DNA of 10,556 bases. It comes from Odoribacteraceae bacterium (GTDB lineage: Bacteria; Bacteroidota; Bacteroidia; Bacteroidales; Marinifilaceae). The stretch lies in contig JAIRXZ010000136.1 in assembly GCA_031267995.1 (NCBI GenBank), forward strand, positions 1-10,556. The letters are read 5' to 3'. The first letter of the stretch is position 1, and each line of letters begins with the position of its first letter. The translations under genes and the position numbers were made by a program. This document shows, one piece after another, positions 1-8,050 of this stretch. The notes under the pieces are model-generated. The model made no database searches. It was not told where the DNA came from and worked only from the letters and a program-made list of their open reading frames with translations.

Positions 1-124
1 AGCCACCGTAGCGACAGGCTCAGCCACCGGGGAGATGGTGGCTTCGACAGGCTCAGCCACCGTAGTAGTCGCGGTGGCTGAACTTGTCGAACCCACAGTC
101 GCGGTGGCTGAGCTTGTCGAAGCC
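1..124. repeat. Inverted dispersed intergenic repeats (REP-like)
   Basis: A 23-bp unit at 40-62 (begins GGCTTCGACAGG, ends CAGCCACCG) is present in inverted orientation at 102-124 with one mismatch and at 72-94 with a few mismatches. A shorter direct copy lies at 13-29, and the window opens inside another copy (1-11), so the array continues to the left. Units in opposite orientations can pair to form long hairpins. Repeats of this kind are common between genes in many bacteria; read in frame they give the spurious peptide WLSLSKP. No coding function is supported. Confidence 0.85.
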
Positions 125-141
125 ATTGGAGAATGCTGTAG

Positions 142-163
142 GGGCGCACCTCCGCGTGCGCCC
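142..163. repeat. Short GC-rich palindrome
   Basis: GGGCGCAC (142-149) pairs perfectly with GTGCGCCC (156-163) across a 6-base loop. There is no T-tract after it, so it is not an obvious terminator. Its position beside the dispersed repeats suggests another intergenic repeat element. Confidence 0.6.
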
Positions 164-192
164 TCGACGTGTTGTTACCGAGACGCGCTCTG

Positions 193-423
193 CGGGGAGG
201 GCGAGGGATGAAGGCGGGAGAGGAACGGGCATGGCGGGGAGGGCGAGGGATGAAAGAGGCTCCGCGTGGGATGAAAGCGGGAGAGGAGCGAGCATCGCTG
301 GGGGCGCGCGGGGCAAAAGCGGGAGCGGGTGTTGCCATTTTTTCCCCGTTTCGGGTGGGGGGAGTATCGTTTCGGACGGGGTTTTTATCGTTTCGGGCGA
401 GGGCGTGATCCTCTCGCGGGGAT
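193..423. repeat. Degenerate 21-bp-period non-coding tandem array
   Basis: Cut from 193 in steps of 21, this stretch gives about eleven related units. Units at 193-213 and 235-255 are identical except for the last base. Units at 214-234 and 277-297 differ at three positions. The unit at 256-276 shares its last nine bases with the unit at 235-255. Units at 340, 361 and 382 all carry CGTTTCGG at the same internal position. The stretch is strongly G-rich on the plus strand. Frames through it are repeat-derived (Gly/Arg/Ala-rich) and show no recognisable domain, so I treat it as non-coding. It sits just upstream of an anti-sigma gene that contains its own 21-bp repeats. Confidence 0.7.
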
Positions 424-439
424 TGTTTGGGGGGCGTAT

Positions 440-520
440 CGATAATTGTCCCGCATTTTTCGGGAAAAATTTGTCAATCTTTTTGCGCCTCGGTTGTTAT
501 AGAGTAAAAATCGAACAATT
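440..520 (+). promoter_or_regulatory. Putative fecR promoter/leader region
   Basis: Base composition changes from G-rich to AT-rich about 80 bases before the fecR start, as expected for a promoter and leader. TTTG at 470-473 followed about 24 bases later by TTATAG (498-503) is only a partial match to the Bacteroidota primary-sigma consensus (TTTG at -33, TAnnTTTG at -7). A small hairpin (TCCCG / CGGGA) lies around 449-465. The start codon is preceded by the A-rich stretch CGAACAATT and not by a Shine-Dalgarno site. The exact promoter is uncertain. Confidence 0.3.
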
Positions 521-1813
521 ATGAATACACGAGATGATCACGCGGCGCGATTGATTTCGGCCACACTGCTGGGGCAGGCGTCCGAGGAGGAGGCGAGAGA
601 GCTGGAACGGTGGCGGGCGGAATGTCCGGAAAACGAGGAGGTATACCAACGATGCCTCCACGGGGAGGGGTTCGGGCGCGCCGTGGAGACGTACAGGGGT
701 GTCGATTGGGAGGGGGCGTTTCGGCGTTTTGATCGGGAACGTCGAGCTTTCGAGCGGGAACGTCGGGATGCCGGGCGGGAACGCCGAGGTACCGGGCGGG
801 AGCGTCAGGTTATCGAGCGGGAACGCGGGGCTGTCGAGTGGGAACGTCAGGCTGCCGGGCGGGAGCGTCAGGTTATCGGGCGTCCGGCGAGGCGTTGGAC
901 GGTGGCGAGGGGTTGCGCCGCGGCGGCGGTGCTGGTGGCGGTGGCGACGGGGGCGTGGTTCGCGCTGGACAAGATAGGAGACGGGGAGACGGCGGGGGAT
1001 GGGATTCGTCCGGGGCACGCTCACGCGGTGTTGACGCGGTCGACGGGCGAGCGTTTCGTGCTGGACGAGGGTCGGGAGACGGGCGCGGCGTTGCCGTCGC
1101 ACATCCGGCGGTCGGAGGGCGCGGCGCGGCTGGTGTACGGGGCGGCGCCGGAGGGGGAGGTGGTGGAGAACAGGATGGTGACGCCACGAGGGGGGGAGTA
1201 CCGGCTGACGTTGTCGGACGGGTCGCGGGTGCACTTGAACGCGCGGGCGTCGCTGCGTTACCCGGAGGAGTTCCGGGGGGAGGCGAGGGAGGTGTACCTG
1301 TCCGGCGAGGCGTGGTTCGAGGTGGCGGCGGACAGCGCGCGTCCTTTCGTGGTGGTGACCGATGACGCGCGGGTACGGGTGTACGGTACCCGTTTTAACG
1401 TTGACGCTTCGCGGGCGGGGGTGGTGCAGGCGGCGCTGGTGAGCGGGTCGATCGGGCTGACGTTCAGGAACAGGGAGGGGGAGACGATGTTGCGCGAGGG
1501 GGAGGTGGCGGAGTACCGGGTGGCGGACGGTCAGCTGACGGTGCGCGCCGGGGATTTGCTGCCGCACGTGGGTTGGAAGGATAACCTGTTCGCGTTTAGC
1601 GGCGAGCCGCTGGGGGAGATCCTGGAGCGGCTGGGCGATTGGTACGATTTTTCCGTGGTGTACGCCGGGGAGGGGCTGGCGGCGACGCGCTTTTCCGGCG
1701 TGCTGAAGCGGTATGATGATATTTCTATTATCCTGGAGGCTATCGAGAAGACGGTGGGGGTGACGTTTCGGGTGAGCGGGCGCGTGATCGTGGTTTCGGG
1801 CGGGCGGGAGTAG
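521..1813 (+). CDS. FecR-family anti-sigma factor with heptad-repeat linker
   Basis: The 430-residue protein has the usual layout of Bacteroidota FecR proteins. A cytoplasmic sigma-binding region (about 5-68) contains the family pattern of an EEE..L..W stretch followed by P-E-N. A basic linker (69-121) is built of seven-residue repeats. One membrane helix lies at about 128-149. The periplasmic FecR domain (about 219-312) has the TPRGGEYRLTLSDGS, LNARASLRYP and GEAWFEV signatures, and a DUF4974-type domain follows at about 355-425. By family knowledge it holds an ECF sigma factor at the membrane and releases it when the partner transporter's STN domain signals. The susC-like gene 87 bp downstream carries an STN domain and is the likely partner. 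No sigma gene is adjacent, which is unusual because sigma and fecR are normally neighbours. The expanded Arg/Glu-rich linker is also unusual. The start at 521 gives a complete N-terminal domain. Confidence 0.93.
   Translation: MNTRDDHAARLISATLLGQASEEEARELERWRAECPENEEVYQRCLHGEGFGRAVETYRGVDWEGAFRRFDRERRAFERERRDAGRERRGTGRERQVIERERGAVEWERQAAGRERQVIGRPARRWTVARGCAAAAVLVAVATGAWFALDKIGDGETAGDGIRPGHAHAVLTRSTGERFVLDEGRETGAALPSHIRRSEGAARLVYGAAPEGEVVENRMVTPRGGEYRLTLSDGSRVHLNARASLRYPEEFRGEAREVYLSGEAWFEVAADSARPFVVVTDDARVRVYGTRFNVDASRAGVVQAALVSGSIGLTFRNREGETMLREGEVAEYRVADGQLTVRAGDLLPHVGWKDNLFAFSGEPLGEILERLGDWYDFSVVYAGEGLAATRFSGVLKRYDDISIILEAIEKTVGVTFRVSGRVIVVSGGRE
734..880 (+). repeat. Seven tandem 21-bp repeats inside fecR
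   Basis: Seven consecutive 21-base units run without interruption and keep the reading frame. Most begin CGGGAACG or CGGGAGCG. Each encodes a seven-residue unit around the core G/E-R-E-R-R/Q, for example AGRERRG or IERERGA. The units at 797-817 and 860-880 are nearly identical, which suggests recent duplication within the tract. The repeats lie between the sigma-binding domain and the membrane helix. Confidence 0.93.
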
Positions 1814-1840
1814 GCGCCGGGGGTCGTTTCCCCGCGGCGT
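1814..1840 (+). other. GC-rich hairpin in the fecR-susC gap
   Basis: Immediately after the fecR stop codon, CGGGG (1818-1822) pairs with CCCCG (1830-1834) across a seven-base loop, and the stem may extend imperfectly outward. No T-tract follows, so it could be a partial attenuator or RNA-stability element separating fecR from the larger downstream operon. The rest of the 87-bp gap turns AT-rich before the susC start, which leaves room for a separate susC promoter that I cannot define. Confidence 0.3.
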
Positions 1841-1900
1841 GTTAACCGGGCGGGCGCGGGTTTCGCGTTCGTTTATTGTGAATGTTTAACGTATGATGTT

Positions 1901-4900
1901 ATGAAAAAAAGTCGATCCCGGCGTTGTCACCGGGTTGTAGAGCAAAAGATTTGGAACGCGGCGCGGTTGTGTTTGTTGTTCACGTGTGTTTTCCAGTTGT
2001 CGCTGTCGGCGGTGACTTTGTCGCAGGAGCGGAAGGTGGATTTGAACCTCCGGGACGTGTCGCTGGAGACGCTGTTCCGGGAGATCCAGCGGCAGACGGG
2101 TTATTATTTCATTTTTAATTACGAGGAGCTGGGGGACAAGCGGGTGGAGGAGGTGCGATGCGCGGACGAGGAGGTGAGCGCGGCGTTGAACCGGGTGTTG
2201 CGCGGTTTCGGGTACCGTTGCTCGCTGGAGAATGATATTATTATCGTGTCGCCCGACCTCGCGGGACGGTTGCAGCAGCAACGACCGGTGATGACCATCT
2301 CCGGCCGGGTGACGGACGAGCGGGGGACGCCGCTGGCGGGCGTGTCGGTGGCGGTGAAGGGGGCGATCACGGGCACCTCGTCCGACAAGAACGGCAATTT
2401 CCGGATAGTATTGCTGCAATCGGAGGGGATCACGCTGGTTTTTACCTTCATCGGGATGGAACGACGGGAGGTCAAGTACGCGGGACAGGCTTCGCTCCAG
2501 GTGGTGATGCGCGAGGCGGTGCGGGAGCTGGAGGAGGTGATTGTTTCTACCGGTTACCAGCGTTTTAGCTTGCGGGAGACGACGAGCGCTATCCAGTATC
2601 TCCCCGCCGAGGAGATCTTGGTGCCGGGGCTGACGTCGATCGACCAGATGCTGGAGGGGTACGTGCCGGGGATGACGTTCATGCAAAATTCGGGTCAGGT
2701 GGGCGCCGTGCCCCGCATCCGCATCCGGGGTACGTCCACGGTGCTGGGCAACCAGGAGCCGGTGTGGGTGCTGGATAACGTGGTGATCGAGAATCCGGTG
2801 AACGTGAGCGCGGAGCAGATTAACGATCTCGATTTCGTGAATTTGCTGGGCAACGCGATTTCGGGGATTAACCCGAATGATATCGAGTCGATCACGATAT
2901 TGAAGGACGCGTCGGCGACGGCGCTGTACGGGCCGAGGGCGGCGAACGGCGTGATCGTGGTGACGACGAAGCAGGGGAGGCAGGGGCCGCCGGAGCTTTC
3001 GTATTCGCTGGCGGGGACGTTCACGCGGCGGCCGCATTATTCTGATCGCAGCGTGTTTATGATGAATTCGCGGGAGCGGGTGGCGTTTTCGCGGGAGCTG
3101 CTGGAGAAGCGGGTGATCTATCCCCACGTGGAGCACTGGCTGGGCTACGAGAAGGCGATGCTGGATTACTGGAAGGGGGATATTTCGTACGACCAGATGC
3201 GGGGCGACGTGGGACGGCACGAGGCGATGAATACCGACTGGTTCGGGGAGATGATGCAAAATTCGCTGTCGAACAAGCACACGGTGAGCTTGTCCGGGGG
3301 CAGCCCGGAGGTGCGTTATTACGTGTCGGCGGGCTACTCGGACGCGCGCGGCAGCATCAAGGACGAGGCCAACAAGCAGTACACGGCCAGCATGAACGTG
3401 GTGGGGACGTACAATCGATGGACTATCCGGTTTAATCTCAACGGGAACGTGAACAAGAAGTATTACACGCCGGCGGACGTGGAGGTGACGCGCTACGCTT
3501 ACGAGACGACGCGGGCGTTCCCGGCGCGGGGCGATGACGGGCGGCCGTGGTTTTACCCGCGACAGGCGAAGGGGAACGAGTATGCCGATTTCAGCATCCT
3601 GAACGAGAAGGCGAACACGTCGCAGGAGATTCGTTCCTCCGGGCTGACGGCCACGGCGGGTCTGGATTTCCGCGTGAAGGAGGGGCTGAAGGCGACGCTG
3701 ACGGCTTCTTATAACACGTCGAACACGACGCAGGAGGTGTGGCATGGCGAAAATTCGTTTTACGCCGGGCGGCTGCGGCTTCCTCCCACCTCGACCACCG
3801 ATATGGACGTGATGCCTTACGGCGGCGAGCTGCTGTACCAGAACACGGAGCAGTATTCGTACACGTTGCGCGGGCAGGTGGATATGGTGCAGGCGCTGGA
3901 TGCCGACCGGCGGCACGTGATCACGGCGGCGGTGGGCGGCGAGCTGAGTTCGACGCAGTATTATGGCTTGAACGAGACGTACCGCGGTTACCTGAAGGAG
4001 CGCGGGAAGAAGATGGCGCAGGTGAACCCGGTGACGGAGGAGCGGTTTGCGCGATGGCTGGCGACGGACGTGCACGCCCTGGGGATGTGGAACGAGCAGC
4101 TGACGAATCGCGTTGGGCCGTACGCGACGGTGGCGTATACCTTTAATAATCTCTACACGATTAACGTGAATGGCCGCTTCGACGCTTCCAACCGCTTCGG
4201 GTCGCGGGCGAACGAGCAGCTGGCGCCGATCTGGTCGGTGTCCGGGCGGTGGAACACGAAGGACGACGTGCTGCAAAATGCCGATTGGGTGGACAACCTG
4301 TCGCTGCACGGTTCCTTCGGGTACCAGGGGAACATGCTGGACAATATATCGTCGCGGCTGGTGATCCAGCGCGGGGGCATCGATGCCGATTTCGGCGAGT
4401 ACGAGTCGAACGTGTATAGCTACGCGAATCCCGACTTGCGGTGGGAGAAGACTTCGTCGTACAACGCGACGATGGACTTTAGCTTTTTCCGCCGTTTCCT
4501 GGCGGGGAGCGTCTCCTATTTCTACAAGCGGACGAAGGATGCTTTCTTTAATAAAGGTATTTCGAGCATCAACGGGGTCTCCACCTGGGTGGTGAACACG
4601 GGGGTGCTGGAGAACCACGGCGTGGAGTTGGCGCTGCGATTCACGCTGGTGGACACGAGGTCGCGCAATGCCAACGGCTTCCGGTGGAACATGACGACCA
4701 ACTTCGGCCAGGTGACAAACAACGTGCCCGGCCCGGCAAAGGATAAGACGCTGACGAATGCCATCACTTACCAGGGGTACCTGGACGGGACGCTGGAGGT
4801 GCAGGGGCGACCGCTGCACTCGTTTTACTCTTACAAGTACCAGCACCTGAACCCGCTGAACGGCGCCCCGGTGTTTTATGGCTCCGACCGGATGGTTTAT

Positions 4901-5593
4901 GCCGAAAGCCAGCGGGTGGATCTCCTGGAGAAGTACCAGGGGATGTCGCTGACCGATATTTTTTCCGACGTGATGCGCTATTCCGGCACCCGCGTGCCGG
5001 TGATCCAGGGGGGCGTGCAGCACGCGCTGGCGTGGGGACGGTTTGCCGCCTCGGTGAACATGGCGTATAGTTTTGGCTCGAAGATTCGGTTGCTGCAGAT
5101 GTATCCCAATGTCAGTTCGGAGTACCGGACGATAGCGCCGCAGCCAATGGCGAACGTGCGCAGGGAGTTTTTGAAGCGCTGGCAGAATCCCGGCGACGAG
5201 CAGTTTACCAACGTGCCGGGGGTGATTTCGGGCGCTACCTTCGACAACACGCTGGGCGGACGCATGTGGTGGAACCAGCAGGTGAACATGAATGGCGAGT
5301 CGATTGGCTTCGCCGGCGGGCTGTGGCAGATGTATGACAAGTCCGATTTGAGGGTGGTGAGCGGGAATTTCGTGAAGATTCAATCGGCGTCTGTCCGCTA
5401 CAACCTGCCGGAGGAGCTTTGCCGGCGCGTGAGCCTGCGGACGGCTTACGTGAGCTTGTCGGGGACGAATCTCTACACCTTCGCCAGCAAGAAACTGAAG
5501 GGACAAGATCCCGCCACGCAGGATGGTACCGCGCCGACCATCAACATGTCGCTGCGACCTACCTACTCGCTGAACCTGAATGTATCATTTTAA
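1901..5593 (+). CDS. SusC/RagA-type TonB-dependent outer-membrane transporter with STN domain
   Basis: The 1230-residue protein has a long basic N-terminus and a hydrophobic signal segment (about 20-41). A secretin/TonB short N-terminal (STN) domain follows (about 45-117, with LRDVSLETLFREIQRQTGYY). A carboxypeptidase-regulatory-like beta-sandwich (about 131-205, SGRVTDERGTPLAGVSV) comes next. The transition LEEVIVSTGYQ (210-220) leads into the plug (about 221-358, with RIRIRGTST and ITILKDASATALYGPRAANGV), and the rest is a large beta-barrel ending in Phe, as outer-membrane barrels do. By family knowledge it imports a bulky substrate through a channel capped by the SusD partner, energised by TonB. 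STN-bearing members also signal to FecR anti-sigma factors, and such a gene lies just upstream. Leucine is mostly encoded by G-ending codons. The substrate is unknown; the lack of glycan-degrading enzymes nearby leaves peptide-type (RagA-like) uptake open. Confidence 0.97.
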   Translation: MKKSRSRRCHRVVEQKIWNAARLCLLFTCVFQLSLSAVTLSQERKVDLNLRDVSLETLFREIQRQTGYYFIFNYEELGDKRVEEVRCADEEVSAALNRVLRGFGYRCSLENDIIIVSPDLAGRLQQQRPVMTISGRVTDERGTPLAGVSVAVKGAITGTSSDKNGNFRIVLLQSEGITLVFTFIGMERREVKYAGQASLQVVMREAVRELEEVIVSTGYQRFSLRETTSAIQYLPAEEILVPGLTSIDQMLEGYVPGMTFMQNSGQVGAVPRIRIRGTSTVLGNQEPVWVLDNVVIENPVNVSAEQINDLDFVNLLGNAISGINPNDIESITILKDASATALYGPRAANGVIVVTTKQGRQGPPELSYSLAGTFTRRPHYSDRSVFMMNSRERVAFSRELLEKRVIYPHVEHWLGYEKAMLDYWKGDISYDQMRGDVGRHEAMNTDWFGEMMQNSLSNKHTVSLSGGSPEVRYYVSAGYSDARGSIKDEANKQYTASMNVVGTYNRWTIRFNLNGNVNKKYYTPADVEVTRYAYETTRAFPARGDDGRPWFYPRQAKGNEYADFSILNEKANTSQEIRSSGLTATAGLDFRVKEGLKATLTASYNTSNTTQEVWHGENSFYAGRLRLPPTSTTDMDVMPYGGELLYQNTEQYSYTLRGQVDMVQALDADRRHVITAAVGGELSSTQYYGLNETYRGYLKERGKKMAQVNPVTEERFARWLATDVHALGMWNEQLTNRVGPYATVAYTFNNLYTINVNGRFDASNRFGSRANEQLAPIWSVSGRWNTKDDVLQNADWVDNLSLHGSFGYQGNMLDNISSRLVIQRGGIDADFGEYESNVYSYANPDLRWEKTSSYNATMDFSFFRRFLAGSVSYFYKRTKDAFFNKGISSINGVSTWVVNTGVLENHGVELALRFTLVDTRSRNANGFRWNMTTNFGQVTNNVPGPAKDKTLTNAITYQGYLDGTLEVQGRPLHSFYSYKYQHLNPLNGAPVFYGSDRMVYAESQRVDLLEKYQGMSLTDIFSDVMRYSGTRVPVIQGGVQHALAWGRFAASVNMAYSFGSKIRLLQMYPNVSSEYRTIAPQPMANVRREFLKRWQNPGDEQFTNVPGVISGATFDNTLGGRMWWNQQVNMNGESIGFAGGLWQMYDKSDLRVVSGNFVKIQSASVRYNLPEELCRRVSLRTAYVSLSGTNLYTFASKKLKGQDPATQDGTAPTINMSLRPTYSLNLNVSF

Positions 5594-5606
5594 AATAATT
5601 AGCGCT

Positions 5607-7046
5607 ATGAAGAATATACCAAACCTGATCGCGGGCGTTGCCCTGTGCCTCTCGTGCGCCGCTTGCGGTGATTTTTTGGAGGAGTATCCCAACGATCAGT
5701 CCTACGTGATTAATACCGAGGATCTGAACGAGTTGCTGGTGGGAGATGGCTATATGGCGGCTACCTCCGGGGCGGATATCGGGTACTGGATCCACGTGAT
5801 GGATGATGACGTGCTGTTCGTGACGAGCAACACGAACAGGGCTGCCGGTACGCCTTTCTACTGGTGGCAGCCGGATGCCGATACGCGCTCCACCTGGGAC
5901 GCGTTGTACAAACACATTGGCGTGTTGAACGCTGTACTGGAGGAGGTGGAGCAGTTTCGCGACGAGCCGGGCGACGGGTATCGGAAGGTGAAGGGGGAGG
6001 CGTTGTTTCTCCGCGCCGGGTATTATTATTATCTCGTGAATCTTTACGGGTTGCCTTACCGCGCTTCGGCTACCGATCCCGGCGTTCCCCTGAAGCTCAC
6101 GAGCACTATCGAGGACAGGCGTTTTGCTCGAAATTCGGTGGAGGAGTGTTATCGCGCCATTACTGCCGATCTTCGGGCGAGCATCGCTTGTTTGAAGGGC
6201 ATCGTCCCGTCGACCACTTACCGCGCCAGCGAGATGGCGGCACGCGCGCTGCTGAGCCGCGTCGCCCTCTACACGCACGATTGGGAAACGGCCAGGGTGC
6301 AGTGCGATTCCGTGTTGATCAGCGGGCGTTACCGGCTCGTTGATCACAACATGGAGGGAGGGGCGGCAGCCTCGAACACGGTGGCGTTTAACTCTAACGA
6401 TATGATTTTCACCAGCGGCATCGCCACCACCACCTCAGGTATGGATTTCCAATATATCAACGCTACCAAATTCCAGCCGAGCGCCGAGCTGTTGGCCACT
6501 TTCCTGGACAACGATCTGCGGAAAACTTACTATGTCCGCGGTATGCCATTGCCCGGCTACCAGGTGATTCAGAAAAGTGTTAGCCGCATAGTCGCCATGT
6601 GCTCGGATATTTTCGTGCTGCGCTTGCCGGAGGTTTATCTCAATCGGGCAGAAGCCCTGATCATGCTCGACCGGGAGGCTGACGCGACGGCTGATTTGCA
6701 ATCGCTGCTTGCTTGCCGCCTGTCTGTTCCCCTCGCGATCAACCTTTCGGGCGCCGCGCTGATGGATTTCCTCCGCGATGAACGCCGCCGCGAGTTTTGC
6801 TACGAGGGGCAGCGGTGGTTTGACCTGCGCCGCTACGCCGTTTACCCGACGTACCCCTTCCAGAAGGAGATTCGCCACCCCTATTACGAGTACGTCACCG
6901 TTTCGGGCGACATGGTGCTCGGCAAGTTCGACGACGAACCGCAATATTACGTCCTCTCCCTCCCGGAGAACGAGATCGTCCTCAACGGGGGCGTGCTCGC
7001 CCAAAACCCCATCCGGGCGTGGAAAGAGGAACAACCACATCAATAA
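5607..7046 (+). CDS. SusD/RagB-family surface lipoprotein
   Basis: The chosen start gives a 479-residue protein with a lipoprotein signal ending in SCAAC (acylated Cys20), followed by GDFLEEYP, the usual SusD beginning. An upstream in-frame ATG at 5580 overlaps the susC end and would put nine extra residues before the signal, so I reject it. Family hallmarks are the helical TPR segment KGEALFLRAGYYYYLVNLYG (129-148) and the C-terminal LRDERRREFCYEGQRWFDLRR (389-409). The motif VLRLPEVYLNRAEALI (337-352) is also typical. SusD proteins sit on the cell surface as a hinged lid over SusC and capture substrate. The susC stop is only 13 bp upstream, consistent with translation as a pair. The length is at the short end of the family range. 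Codon use shifts from mixed in its first half to C-ending near its 3' end. Confidence 0.96.
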   Translation: MKNIPNLIAGVALCLSCAACGDFLEEYPNDQSYVINTEDLNELLVGDGYMAATSGADIGYWIHVMDDDVLFVTSNTNRAAGTPFYWWQPDADTRSTWDALYKHIGVLNAVLEEVEQFRDEPGDGYRKVKGEALFLRAGYYYYLVNLYGLPYRASATDPGVPLKLTSTIEDRRFARNSVEECYRAITADLRASIACLKGIVPSTTYRASEMAARALLSRVALYTHDWETARVQCDSVLISGRYRLVDHNMEGGAAASNTVAFNSNDMIFTSGIATTTSGMDFQYINATKFQPSAELLATFLDNDLRKTYYVRGMPLPGYQVIQKSVSRIVAMCSDIFVLRLPEVYLNRAEALIMLDREADATADLQSLLACRLSVPLAINLSGAALMDFLRDERRREFCYEGQRWFDLRRYAVYPTYPFQKEIRHPYYEYVTVSGDMVLGKFDDEPQYYVLSLPENEIVLNGGVLAQNPIRAWKEEQPHQ

Positions 7047-7054
7047 ATAATGAC

Positions 7055-8038
7055 ATGAAAACAAAAAAATACATCACCGCGATTGCCGCACTCGTTACCC
7101 TCCTCGCGGCTTGCAACAGGGACGATGACAAAACCCTCGCTCCCACGAATCTCGACAAGGATTGGCTCGCCATCAGCGACAGTCCCGATCCCCTCGACCA
7201 CCTGCGCTACGAGATTTACCGCGATCTCGGCGTCTCCGTCTACTACACGGATACCATCGGCAAGGAGTTTCGCTACATCAATGTTTATGGCGACTCCGTG
7301 ATCCACGTCGAGAAGGTCGACCCTTTCTACTCCGTCACCGCCATGGATGCTGCCAACACCTACCTCCTTTCCAAAAACAGGGAGGAGATTCGGCTCGCCA
7401 CGCTCTTTGTCAGGGACAGCATCATCTCGGCGTTACCGCCCGCGCTTTATCCCAGCACCGTGCTCCTCACCAGCGAACTCACGCTAAACGCCTTCGACAC
7501 GGAGGCAAGAGGTAAACGACTTGGCAATGTCTACAACGGGTACCGATCCGTCATTATCAGCAACACCGGTCAGTTCTCCACCATGAGCGCCATCGACAAG
7601 AGCCACCTCAAAGAGGAGATTGTTGCCACCATCTGCTACGGTTACGCCAACGCCAATTTCAACATCAGGCTGGCGGAATTTTACAAGGTATCGGAAGACC
7701 TTTTCACGCCGCAGACACTCATGCCCAGCGTCTACTACCTCCTCATCAGTTCGGGAAACGCTGCAGTCTATCGCCCACATTGGAACTACTACGCTTTCCT
7801 CATCTCCAGTCCGAACATGCCGGGGCAATTGCAAGCGAACGCCAATATCCCTGGCGAGTACACGCGATACTACACCCCATCGAAGGAAGAAGATGCAAGC
7901 TCGTTTTTCCTGGCCGTCTTCCGCTACACTCCCGCCGAATTTGACGCCGAGTACTCCACCCTGCCCGGCTTCTCCGATATTCGTCGGAAGTACGACATCA
8001 TCCGCGCCATCACCGACGCCATCATAAACATGCCTTAA
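7055..8038 (+). CDS. SusCD-associated lipoprotein, putative inactive zinc-metallopeptidase homologue
   Basis: The 327-residue protein starts 8 bp after susD; an in-frame ATG at 7019 lies inside susD and precedes the signal, so it is rejected. LLAAC gives acylated Cys20, followed by an acidic stretch. The body resembles, from memory, the putative zinc-binding metallopeptidases often encoded next to SusC/SusD. Shared features are an early LRYEIYRDLGVSVYY segment (50-64), a central LLTSELTLNAF (137-147), a helix EEIVATICYGYANANF (187-202) at the place of the family's HHEFAH-type helix, and a late KEEDASSFFLAVFRYTPAEF segment (277-296) at the place of the EDFAE-like region. No HExxH exists: His, Glu and His appear as Tyr, Gly and Asn. 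I infer a non-catalytic, surface-exposed binding protein accessory to the transporter. The family assignment rests on recalled motifs and needs a profile search. Confidence 0.6.
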   Translation: MKTKKYITAIAALVTLLAACNRDDDKTLAPTNLDKDWLAISDSPDPLDHLRYEIYRDLGVSVYYTDTIGKEFRYINVYGDSVIHVEKVDPFYSVTAMDAANTYLLSKNREEIRLATLFVRDSIISALPPALYPSTVLLTSELTLNAFDTEARGKRLGNVYNGYRSVIISNTGQFSTMSAIDKSHLKEEIVATICYGYANANFNIRLAEFYKVSEDLFTPQTLMPSVYYLLISSGNAAVYRPHWNYYAFLISSPNMPGQLQANANIPGEYTRYYTPSKEEDASSFFLAVFRYTPAEFDAEYSTLPGFSDIRRKYDIIRAITDAIINMP

Positions 8039-8050
8039 AAAACAATCGAT

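Noticed and set aside
84..524. Open frame of 146 codons upstream of and overlapping the fecR start
   Set aside because: It translates intergenic repeats (WLSLSKP, GAHLRVRP and Gly/Arg-rich repeats) and shows no domain. Peptides like these are typical of spurious gene calls on REP-like DNA.
497..1567. A 356-codon open frame on the minus strand opposite fecR
   Set aside because: It is a low-complexity Pro/Arg/His-rich shadow. Its apparent repeats (such as TFPLD and LPPG) are only the fecR 21-bp repeats read backwards.
1886..5506. A 1206-codon open frame on the minus strand opposite susC
   Set aside because: The product is rich in His, Arg, Pro and Leu with no recognisable domain. It exists because the G-ending codons of susC leave few stop triplets in the complementary frame. 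The plus-strand protein is a clear SusC.
5580..5606. Upstream ATG as the start of the susD-like gene
   Set aside because: It would overlap the susC end and place nine residues before a complete lipoprotein signal that begins at 5607.
5591..5606. A possible dif-like site in the AT-rich susC-susD gap near the skew change
   Set aside because: The gap is only 13 bp, too short for a full dif site, and no XerC/XerD arm pattern is visible.
7019..7054. Upstream ATG as the start of the metallopeptidase-like gene
   Set aside because: It lies inside susD and adds twelve residues before a normal lipoprotein signal that begins at 7055.
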